DNA of 64,000 nucleotides, from contig JALGPY010000001.1 of NCBI GenBank assembly GCA_023055425.1, forward strand, positions 116,851,057-116,915,056. Direction: 5' to 3'. The notes beneath the pieces are model-generated. The model did not search any database. It had not been told where the DNA came from and worked only from the letters and a program-made list of their open reading frames with translations. Each line of letters starts with the position of its first letter. Positions within the stretch are counted from its first letter, which is position 1. The position numbers and the translations under genes are program-made. Source of the stretch: Linanthus parryae (taxonomy: Eukaryota > Streptophyta > Magnoliopsida > Ericales > Polemoniaceae). Shown one piece after another: positions 47,935 to 58,600 of the stretch.

Positions 47935-48125
47935 TCTAGTGGAGTCGTCTACCGGTTATGAAAAATGCCGGTCACCGAATTAAATATCCAGTCCCTTGAA
48001 ATTTATTCTCCACCTCAGCTCCTTTATCTACGAAAATATTAGAGTCGGGCGCCGCTTTTATTAACCGTCCACCGCTTTTCATTTTTACCGGGCATCGATT
48101 GTGAAACATCGGTCACCGGACTTCT
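47935..48125 (-). repeat. Right subterminal CCGGTG-type repeat array
   Basis: On the minus strand: CCGGTGACCGATG, CGATGCCCGGT, GCGGTGGACGGT, GCGGCGCCCG, CGGTGACCGGCA. Mirror image of the array at 22885-23100. Confidence 0.65.
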
Positions 48126-48244
48126 CGCGGGGTTGGGTTACGGTTGGGGTTAACCAAACCCCCTTATCCAAACCCGCCTTTATCAACCCAATGAAAAACA
48201 TAAAATTATTTTTACCGTTGCGGAATGACGAATATTAGTATGCA

Positions 48245-48716
48245 CTAGCCTATGAGCCTGTGGCCCAAGGCCACTATCTTCTCAAACCATCACATCATTG
48301 TGAACTTTGAAAGTGAGTTATCTCAGTTAAATATCAACCAGTCACCATCATTAAATATTATGGATTATATGTTGCCACCAAGAGATGTAGGACTGTAAAA
48401 CACACACCTTCGTTAGTATATAGATTTAACTGTAATTTAATTTGGGCCAAATATAATTTTCATAAAATTTAGAAGTTGAACAAGAATAAATGATGTGGTG
48501 AATTGGTTGTGTGTGTGTTGTGAGGGGGGAATAAAAGGTGATGATCTTTTGGTGGTAGGGTCATACGTCCGGTCAGACTTAGAGTCTCAGAATTAGGTGG
48601 AGGGGAGAGAGGGAAAAGTGGACATTTCACAACCATTCATTTAAAAGTGATCAACAATGTTAAATGGACAACATTACATGGGTGAATAGTTAAATACCCA
48701 CATGTTTTAGTATAGA
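48245..48716 (-). mobile_element. Small non-autonomous Helitron
   Basis: Minus strand: 5' end TCTATACTAAAACATG at 48716, preceded by A; 3' end has hairpin GTGGCC-TTG-GGCCAC (48261-48275), 12 bp, then CTAG (48245-48248), followed by T. All three Helitron landmarks are present within 472 bp. No ORF of note. It sits just outside the right end of the large Harbinger-like element. Confidence 0.75.
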
Positions 48717-51673
48717 TATCCATCTATTTACTAAGGGAGCTAGGCCTTTTCCTATTAACAAGGGTACTTTTGGCACATAATCTACCATTGGATGAATCTA
48801 AAATCAATGGTTGACAACTCATGTCCCACTATTACATTGACATGAAACATGATAAAACATGATAAGACACATTGATGACTCACCCATATTAGAAATTCTT
48901 TCCCTCTCAATCGCTATGATTCTCTCTCCATTCGACTTTTATTCTTTTATATTTTAATTCATGGAAAATTATAATAAGACTCTCATTTTTCTTAAGCTAC
49001 CTAAGTATTTACGTGCCACAAATTATGGGAGTGGCCTCGGCCAGAGGATTATGCACTATCCATATACTAAGGGAGGACAGGGTTTTACTGTTCACCTTAG
49101 CCATGTTGTTTCATTCTTTATCGTTGGATTCAAGAAGATCGGACGATTGAGAGTTTGTGGGAGATTTGCTAAACATTTTATTGACTCTCTGACATCTCTT
49201 TGTTCTTCTACTGCTACTCTCAGCTGATACATCACGTCAGACCACCATCACCATTATCATCTACTCTCACGTGTTCGGATGTAATGGGTTTGAGCCAATG
49301 GGGGTGGTGCTATGTACAGGATATGTTAATTCACCCCCAAAAAGTTAGTATCTATTTCTTTTTCCTTTGGGACACAAATGATTTGTTTGTTTTCACTAGA
49401 AGTAAATATAATTGAGTATAATTTTTTTCCTTGGTGTGAGTGTGCTTAATAATTAATGCGCTTGAAAAAATAATTACTTCTTTGATATAATTCTCAAAAT
49501 TTATCAATTTTATTATTAATTACAAATTTAAAAGAACAGGTCAATACTATAATCGTTGTATTATTTTACTTCGATAAACTAAAATGGGTACACTTAGGGC
49601 CCACAATATGTGAAAAATAATAGTTATGATTATATATCCAATTGGATAGTTTGGGTCCCCACAACATTTAAAACTATGAAATAAAGTCACCAACTAGTAC
49701 TTAAATTCTTTCTCATAAATGGTGTAAATTGTAAACAAGATCCATTAAATTTCTTCAGTAGATTTTGCAAACAACGCAGTACTTAAATTTCCATCTTCAA
49801 TCCAAAAATAAAATATTCTTTATCATATGGTTCTATTGTAAATATTACAACCATTAACATAATTAAGAACACAGTTATAGTTAAATCATCCACTGCGAGT
49901 AAAATAGGAGATCAATATGTATGAATTGATACCATATTGAAGGGTGCATGCATTTTATCCTTTACATGGCCATAATCTCATAACCTCAGTTTCAAGATTT
50001 ACTAACTAGTATTTGCGGGGTTATCAGGGAGGTGTTTAAAATCATTCAAAATTACAACTAATCGTGAATATCGGATTCCAATGAAGCACAAGTGTTATGT
50101 ATCCCACAACCATGGTGGTTCGGTTCATTCAATCATTTAAAGTCAATTTGTAACCTTCGATGTCTTGTACCATAAAATTTTGAATCAAATTCCAGTCTCT
50201 AACTCAACCAATAACAATGGTCTAACTTGTCTTCTATACAAAAAGATTGTCACTTAATTGTTTAGCAAACTGCTACAAAGATAGATGGTGAGTGAGTGAG
50301 TGATGGTGGCTTGAAGCCTCAGATATTTAGAAAGGTGTATGATAAGATATTCAAGGCGAAGAAGGTAAATGAGAACTCTCTATGAGTTAATAAAATGTGG
50401 ATCCAAGTTAATACTCGCGATGCTTTTGTCATAACAATTAGCAGTTTTTGAAAAGGCCCGATCATGACAATCCACCATATTACGGGAAGCTATCTTGGGA
50501 GCTTGATTTCCACTTACTTTGGATGTGATACAATTTAAATTTAATTGTCTTTACCCCCAAAGGGAAGCTAATTATGGAAAATAGTATTTTTTGGAATGAG
50601 ACATTGGAAATGAGAATGTTTTACATATGAAAATATACCCAAATGATTCGGCAAGTAAATTTGTTTCAAATTATTCTGTTACATAAACTCTACTTGTCTA
50701 TTATAAATACTTAACTTCCATGTTATCTCTCATTTTTGTTTACATGAAATGGCCGGAGGTTTACTTAATTTGTACTAATCTTTCAAACTATGGTCTTCTT
50801 ACTTTTAAAATCACTACAAGTTAGTTGTCGGGGTGTTATGGGAGCGATGATAATTGATTTCTCATATTGTCGCATTGAACATCAAATAATATGTCAATAC
50901 ATGTTTTGTGGTACACCGCCGGTTATTTAAATGTCGGTGTTTGAGGCATAGTCACCTCTGACTAGAATCTGTCATTTCGAGTTAAAAGCTAATACGTACT
51001 AATAGTGTTCAGCATGAGTATACCGTCTCGACGAGGATCGTAATTCATACATTGGAGGTCTTACTACATTGAGGAGCACTAGGAGGTATGCTAGTGTGCC
51101 ATAGACTCTAAAGCTTCTCTCTTTCCCTTTTCAACTTGAAGAGATAAGCTACAGAGTGGTTACATAATTTACCGCCACGTTCCATCACTATATAGGATGA
51201 ATGCGTCAAGAAGGTCCATCTAAATACTATCCCTATCGCGATTATTTCGGAAGCGTGTTGATATTCTCTAGTCCCGACAACAGATGGAGAAATAGTTCAT
51301 GAGACTTGGGATTGTTGCCGTTGTACCATTCACAAGTGCGTCAAACGTGGATTCACCAATCAGAATATTATCCATACTTATCATCAAGCAGTGGATCACA
51401 ACAATGAATATATGATTGGACAAGAGAATAGGTGTAATTTTATGTATAACATGAATAATGAGAGGACACATTAACTATTGAAGCGAATGCGCAAACATTA
51501 CTACACTCGTAATAACGAAAGGAGAAGGATGTGAGTGATGAGCGGGGTTGATAGTGAAGTTATCTGAACATGATAGTCAAACTACGAGATTCAGCACTCA
51601 CTAGAATGGTGATGCAAGATAGGGTGCACGTGTTAAAGAAAATGATGAATTATATTTCATGTTACGAGAGTTG
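48717..51673. other. Intergenic AT-rich DNA
   Basis: Nearly 3 kb without supported genes; only short random ORFs. TCTATTTACTAAGGG at 48723 resembles another Helitron 5' end facing the opposite way, but no matching 3' end was found. Confidence 0.5.
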
Positions 51674-51678
51674 GAAGA

Positions 51679-54600
51679 TGAGACAACCTGGGATCTCGGT
51701 TCAGGATTAAAGAGACAATCGATAACCAAAAGAAAAATATTAACTATTAAGATTACATTTCATCTAATAAATACAACAATCTTGATAAGATAAGTTTACA
51801 AATGTAATGTGATTGAAATAAGCTATGTGAACTACTAAGTTATCTAATATAAGCTAAACGTCTTCTATCGATCCGTATTCCCATCCCCCACCTTGAGTGA
51901 TGACCTGCGGTTTTAAAATGGCAAAAGCCGACACAGTTTTGAAGGAAATAATCAGTAAAAACTGAGTCAATACACACTACGACATGTAAAGCAATGAGTG
52001 GAATGCAAGCATAAGTTTAAATAAACCAAGAGATTTGAAACATTAATAAGTAAGAGAGTTGAGAATTTATGAAAAATTATAAGTAACCACGTAGCAAGAA
52101 CTTTTCAACTTTAAAACTTGAATATACCACGAGTATTAAAGGAATTCATAGACCAGTAGAATCTCTAGAATAAACAAGTTTCTTTGAACTGATAACAATA
52201 TTAATTCACGAGTGGCCAATGTTTTTCAGGTCATTTATTTCAATTAGGGCATATCTAGAGCAGCAAACAACATCGATAGAGTATGAAACTTTCTTTCTAC
52301 TTCAATTAATCGTTAAGTTTAGCTGAGGCACGTCCAGAGCCACCAGCAGGATCGATGTAGACAGAGGGATAACAGAATAATCATAAAGGGTTCCTTCTAG
52401 GGTCTATAAAACCCTATTTCACCCGATCGTTACGGGAGCCCATTCGTCAACCCCGCCCACAACATTAGCTAAAAGGCCTTAAGTGTCGACACCCCTATAC
52501 CGTAATGAACCTTACGAGTATAAGTAGCACCCTGTAGCTTTGCAAACCCTTGGCCGCAATACCTTGGTACATTGAGCTCATCGGGGGCGGAATTGTGAAC
52601 AATAAAGTTCTATTCAATAATACGAAGTATTGCTTCAATGGTCGTAGCCATAAGTAACGGGATGATCGCTTGGCGCCTCCGGCCGGAGCCATAAATAACG
52701 GGACTCTGTACATCGTCCTAAATATATTATAAGTGTCTTATTGATTCTCTTTTCCATAGCCAAAATCAGATTATCAACTTATCACAAGTAAAGTTTCAAG
52801 AGTTATAAAGAGGATTCAATTTATATCCAAACAATTTCGAGTATAAATCATGCTTTTCATACTTTTTCTCGATTAACATGATATTCATTTGAGACATCAC
52901 ACAACACTCACATTTTGATATTTAAGAGTCGCACATATGTACTTGCCGCTGAGATGAAGCACAACCAAAAGGAAGAAACTAATCCTAGCACTCCAATGAC
53001 AACCGTTCTCTCCTACGAGGTCGATGTCTGCAATCACACGTATAACTTACTCGTTACAACCAATTTACACATCGATAATTCAAATGAAACCCTACATGAA
53101 CCATAGTCCTATAAGCCACAAATTCACATATAATGATGTTCACATGCCAAATAAATCCAACATAGCACTTAGAACTTCAAAAACTCAATTTTTCTGAAAA
53201 GTGTGAAACTACAATTCAAGACAGAATTGTATCTCTTACTTGGAGGCATATTTACTATATCAACACATCTCATAAAATCTTGAAATTAATTTATGATCAA
53301 CCTACATGTGTATATTTTCAGAAGCATCAAGAAAATCATACATAGCTATTATAACACCTAATTTACATAAAAAAAATACTGCTATGCAGAGAAGAGTTTG
53401 GCAACAACTTTCAACTTTGTAAGGTGATTAATACCACTTGAAGAATAGAAATAAAGCTCGTCTTTTCCAGAATTGACCCTGAATGTGTCTAGTTACAAAA
53501 AAAGAAATATGAGGCACCAAAAGTTTCTTAAAATGGGGTTTTTGATAAAAAAGCCAAAACTGGTACAGAAACGCAGTTTCAGAAAACATGCAAGTTCAAA
53601 TGAACATATCTTCTTAACTAAGAATGCTATGAAGATGAATTTTTTTCTCGAAATGATCCTCTCTGAGTCTAGTTTCAAAATACGAAAGAGTTTAAAATTT
53701 CACACATACAAAACTTGGAGATAACCCATGTTTTCACAAACTGGTCAGATTGTATAAACATGATTTTTTTTTTCAAAAATCAACAAGAATGGTTCTAATG
53801 ATACATGCAACTTATGGAAACTTGATTTTTACCCAAATAACATCATTTTAGTCATTAAGTAAGATTTTTATATGCTATTGACATAAATGATCAAAACCCT
53901 CTTGAGCTACAAATGCAAAATAAAAGACATTCACAACATGCAAGTAGGTTCTAGTGTGAGCTTCATGAAATAGACTAAATTTTGAAGTCAAACACATGAT
54001 ATAACAATGGAAATGAAGAATAAAACATGACAATGAAAAAACCTGAAATGAAATTCCATCAATCAAAGCTAAACATGGACATGCATGAATGAATTCAAGA
54101 CTAGAAGAAAAATTACCCCAAGATTCAAGAAGATTGCGAGAAAATGAGCGAAATTGGCCTTCAATCCATGAGTAGAGTGGTGAAATAACTTCCTCCATAG
54201 TTATATCAAGCTTGGAATCAAGTTTTTCATTCTTGAGAGAGTAGAAAATGAACTTTTGATGAATATGTGTGGAGGAAAAGCTCCAGAAACGGGAATGGAG
54301 TTTTGAGAGAAAAGAAGAAGGTAATTGGGAGTGTTCATGAAGATAATGATGTAATTAAATGAAATTGGAAGAGATAAAGTGATGGAGTTGATGGAGATGT
54401 GAGTGTTAGTGATGGAGTATGTATCTATTGAGTGTAATGGTGATGGGAAAACCATATTATAATGGGAGTTGACCAAATTAGTGGGTGCGGTATTAGAGAG
54501 CAATTAAAATCTCCCCACAAGTTAGAAATGAGAAATGCCAAAAATTAAGGGGTGAAAAAATATCGATTACATCAGTTGATGGATGGAGTTGAAGTATGAA

Positions 54601-54956
54601 TTTCAAGAGAAAAAAAAAATTATTTTTAATTACTAGCTATCACATACAAGTCAATTTGTATAAATTAGAAAATTCCAAACAAGCTACTATGTATATAAGT
54701 ATCAAATTCTACATTTACAAAACTACATACATGTCCCAAATATACAAAACAAATTTCAAATAGTATTACTCAAGTAACTGAAACTACAAAATAATTACAA
54801 AATGAAATTCTATAAAATCATAAATGTTAAATGACACCCGTGAACTTCAAAACCAATAATAAGTCAACAATAACTTTGAAATATGAATTTCTTGGAATTC
54901 TTAAATATTTTTCTGAAATTACCTAATAACCCCCAATCATAATACAGGGTATTACA
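51679..54956 (-). mobile_element. Solo LTR, 3.3 kb, gypsy-type (family B)
   Basis: Exact GAAGA duplication (51674-51678, 54957-54961). On the minus strand it begins TGTAATACCCTG (54956) and ends AGGTTGTCTCA (51679). Shares with the gypsy LTRs the blocks CTTAAGTGTCGACACCCC (52478-52495), CGCCTCCGGCC (52675-52685), AAAACTGAGT (51959-51968), and an exon-like module 53012-52947 with a GCAAGT donor, but is otherwise very different. No internal region. Confidence 0.82.
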
Positions 54957-54961
54957 GAAGA

Positions 54962-55605
54962 TTTGAACTATGTGGGAGGACAACAAAGGACAAACTAGAA
55001 CCCCAATAACTATTATCCAGACACTCGCGATCATTCATAATTCAGTTATGAGGACACGAAGGGGGGGGGGCGATATGTACAAACATCGTCCATCGACCCC
55101 TTATCGGGCTCCCAGTGCACGAGCTATAGCCCAACATGCCATACCAACCTTATGAGGCGATTTAGACATGAAAACCATGTTCAAGTAACTATTGGCACAA
55201 AATCGGATGTGTCAAAAATGATATAACAAGGGTCAAAACGTAACAAAGTTGAAAGGATATGTATTCACAGTGGCAGTTGAATCGCAAACTACTAAGGATG
55301 GAGCTCACAAACTAGAAACTAAATTGGAACATATAACTAACACCGAGGTGTAGATCATGATCATCACTACAAGAAGAGACAAATAATCATCATATCTATT
55401 ATTGAGCGACCACATAATATAAACGTAACCAAAATACTAGTCCTAGCATGCTTGTCAGTGTAATAATATATCGTGATACCAATAAATGAATTTACACACG
55501 TTAACATGCAAGTTAAACACATCCGTCTTGTTTATGGAAACAACTGATTCCTCAAAGAAATCAGAACTCTGAGAAACCACGCTTTAATCTTCTCTTCAAT
55601 AAGAA
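54962..55605. other. 3' flank of the WAK-like gene
   Basis: No gene. Holds a G10 run (55061-55070). The transcript end of the minus-strand WAK-like gene should fall here; AATAAA-type signals on the minus strand are not distinctive. Confidence 0.4.
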
Positions 55606-58600
55606 TTAGTACAAAGAAACTGCGAAATAAAATGCCAAAAATAGAAGGGATAGTATTCGGAGCAACAAAGATGATGGTGTATTGATTTCCCCTTCAGAAG
55701 TAATGCTACCTGCAGCTGAAACACAAGATATGTTATTTTTTTAATTAGTAAGAAAAATCCATTTATTTTGTTCCATTTGTACGCATTGTATAGGTAATAT
55801 CAATTAAAATTTTCAGTTAACTTGATTTTTGGCGAGAACATTTACTCGTGGCTTAGTATAAAAACATGATACTAATATGCATCACCAACATTTCTCTATA
55901 CTTGTATGACGCTACCCATGAAGTGTTACAAAATTAGGGGAAGTATATCTTTTTGGTAAGTAAAAAAATAATATAATTTATTTATAACTGGACAACTAAC
56001 ATGTGAAAATAGGCAGGGAAATGCATTCCATTCAAAGAGAAACTATTGTAGGATCCAATGTGATTAGACATAAGTATATACAACGATGACGGATTTGGGA
56101 ATAGAGTGCCAACTCAATGGCAGAGCATTTAAGGTGTCGACTACCACTATGTTCTTTCTTTTTCTCCCCACTATGACTTTTTGACTCGTATCTAGGTTAC
56201 TTTGATCGGGTGATATTGAGATTACTACAAGACTCATGGTCTTTATTGCTATTTATTAAATAAGTTAGTTTTTCTTATTTACAATAAAGCGCCTCTGATT
56301 TATTAGAACGACACCGTCTTTAGCATCAAATAAGGAATATATGTTTCTCTTCCTTACTTCGGCAGTGGGACATGTGTCTTCATTTCATTGGTGCTCTTTC
56401 TCTTTCCGTTGTAACAAACATGTATAAGGTGTGTTTTTTGGCTTATCTCTGATTTTGAAGAACACATTTGATTCTTCATCCATTTCTATCTTATTCTTCA
56501 ATAATTCTCAGGTTCTACATTCTAATATGGTATCACAACCTGGTTGCTCTCCTTGATTTCGTAATTGGCTCTTTATTTGAGTCTGCTTTTTTCGTTCATA
56601 TTTATTATTTCCGGGCACTATATTTGAGCGTTGTTTTCTTTGTTTTTTTTCTCTTCTTCAAATTTCATCCATGGCGACACCTACATTTCTCATTGAATCC
56701 GGTAGTCGAAGTGTTGAGTCTTCGTCTCCTTATTTCTTATCAACTAGTGACAATCTAGGTCACATTCTCGTCAATCAGATCTTGAATGGAGACAAATACT
56801 ACCCATGGGTCAGATCTATGAAATTGGCATTGATGGCGAAGCATAATCTGGTTTTTGTTGATGGTTCTCTACCATATCCAGCAGCCGCTTCACCGAAATT
56901 TCTTCTCTGGACACGATGCGATAGTATGGTAATCTCTTGTCTCCTCAATTACATTCATAAATTAATTAGGCGTAGTGTAGTCTACATATCTACTTCTCGT
57001 GAGATTTGGATTGATCTACAAGAACGTTTTGCACAAATAAAACAAACAAACCTAGAATCTATCAGCTCTCTTGTCGAATCTCATCACTTAGATAAGGCGA
57101 TAGGAATGTCACTACATATTTCACCAAAATTATAACTCTTTGGGATGAAATGTCTAACTATAAATGTTGACCTTCTTGCCAATGTGGTACAATGAATGCT
57201 TTTCTTTTCATGGTTGAAGAAGACAGAGTAATGCAATTTTCTAATGGGTTTGAATGAACAATTTAGCTCTTTCAAATAGCAGATTTTGTTGTTAGACCCA
57301 CTGCCCTCTATGAATCATGTGTTTGCCAAAGTAATTCAGCAAGAATGTCAGATAGAACTCAATAATGTTTCACAAATTGTGACACAATGTCTCTATGTTT
57401 GCTGGAAATTATGGTACAATTGCATCTACTTCTTTTCTTCCTAATGGACATACAAGTAGCAACAACACCAATGTCACTTCTTATGCTAGTGCTGGGAATT
57501 ACATACACAACAACAGGGGTAAACTAACCTTCAATCATTGTGGGAACACTATGCATACTAAAGAGAAATGTTGGAAGGTTCATGGCTATCCACCAAATTT
57601 TAAACCAAAATGTTACAACAAATCTCAAGTTCGTAATGTTATTGGAGGACATCAGCTAAACACATAAAAGAGAGATCAAAATATTGAGCTTTCACCAGCG
57701 CAATGTTAAGAGATAGCCTCTTTGATCAGCTCTCAACTACAAGTTGTGAAGCTTAATGCTCCAGGGGAAAATGGTTCTGTTTCTCTATATCACCACTCTT
57801 CAAATGCTGGTATTGGAAATGATAGTCCACTGCATCAACTTTGAGAAGGAGATTCTTCATCAAATATTCACTTCATGGGAGGTGTTACTAGCACTTACTC
57901 TCCCAAACAACCTTTAATGTAAAATTGTTAGCAACATGGTCTTGGATCATTGATAGTGGTGAAACAGACTACACGTGCTCTCAATTTGGATGGTTCTATG
58001 AAATCGTGCCTGTTCATAGCACTTTTGAGCACTTACCAAATGGCAATAAGGTGAAGGTAACACATGTTGGCAAAATTCAATTAAATGATCACATTGTGTT
58101 AGATAAAGTTCTATGTATGCCTCATTTTCAGTTCAACCTAGTGTCAATGACGCCTCTAGCCAAATCTTATGGTTGCATCTTTCTCTGTGATACACATTGC
58201 TGCAAGATTTATGACCAAATACAAAATACATTTTTGGGACAAGGTGTCAAGAAAGATGGACTCTACTTTCTGGAAATGCAGCCACAAGTGAAAATTGCTA
58301 CAAACTCACTTCTGGATCCACATACACCTGCCTCTGACATAAATGTGGCATATGAGGCTTGGTTATCCCTCACATGAGAAGTTCAACTCAATGTGTTCAA
58401 AACTAAAATGTTCCGGCATCTCACCAAGTACTTGTTGTCAAATTTTCCCTTTAGCAGAAGAAAAGAGACTAAAATTTCCATTTTTTAACAACATTTGTGA
58501 TAAAGCTTTTGCTATTTTGCACATAGATGTGTGGGGTCCCTATAGAGTGGCCACTTATAATGGAAACAAATGTTTTCTAACCCTAGTTTATGATGCAACA

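Larger units (their letters stand above)
22804..48193. mobile_element. PIF/Harbinger-like element expanded to 25 kb by nested LTR elements
   Basis: Ends face each other: left CATTGAGCTTGTTTGGATA with GGGGGTTGGGTT, right (reverse complement) CATTGGGTTG, GGGTTTGGATAAGGGGGTT. Both are followed by arrays of CCGGTGCCCGGCA-like units (22885-23100 and 47935-48125). Inside, in order: unknown ORF (+), Myb/SANT-like ORF1 (+), HARBI1-like DDE nuclease (+), Transposase_32-like gene (-). Removing the LARD (24302-34746), solo LTR (37071-38550) and gypsy (40554-46601) leaves about 7.4 kb, a plausible autonomous size. Exact borders and a 3-bp duplication are not certain. Confidence 0.55.

Noticed and set aside
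53473..54503. Minus and plus ORFs of 80-107 codons
   Set aside because: Inside solo LTR B; composition random and no homology recognised.
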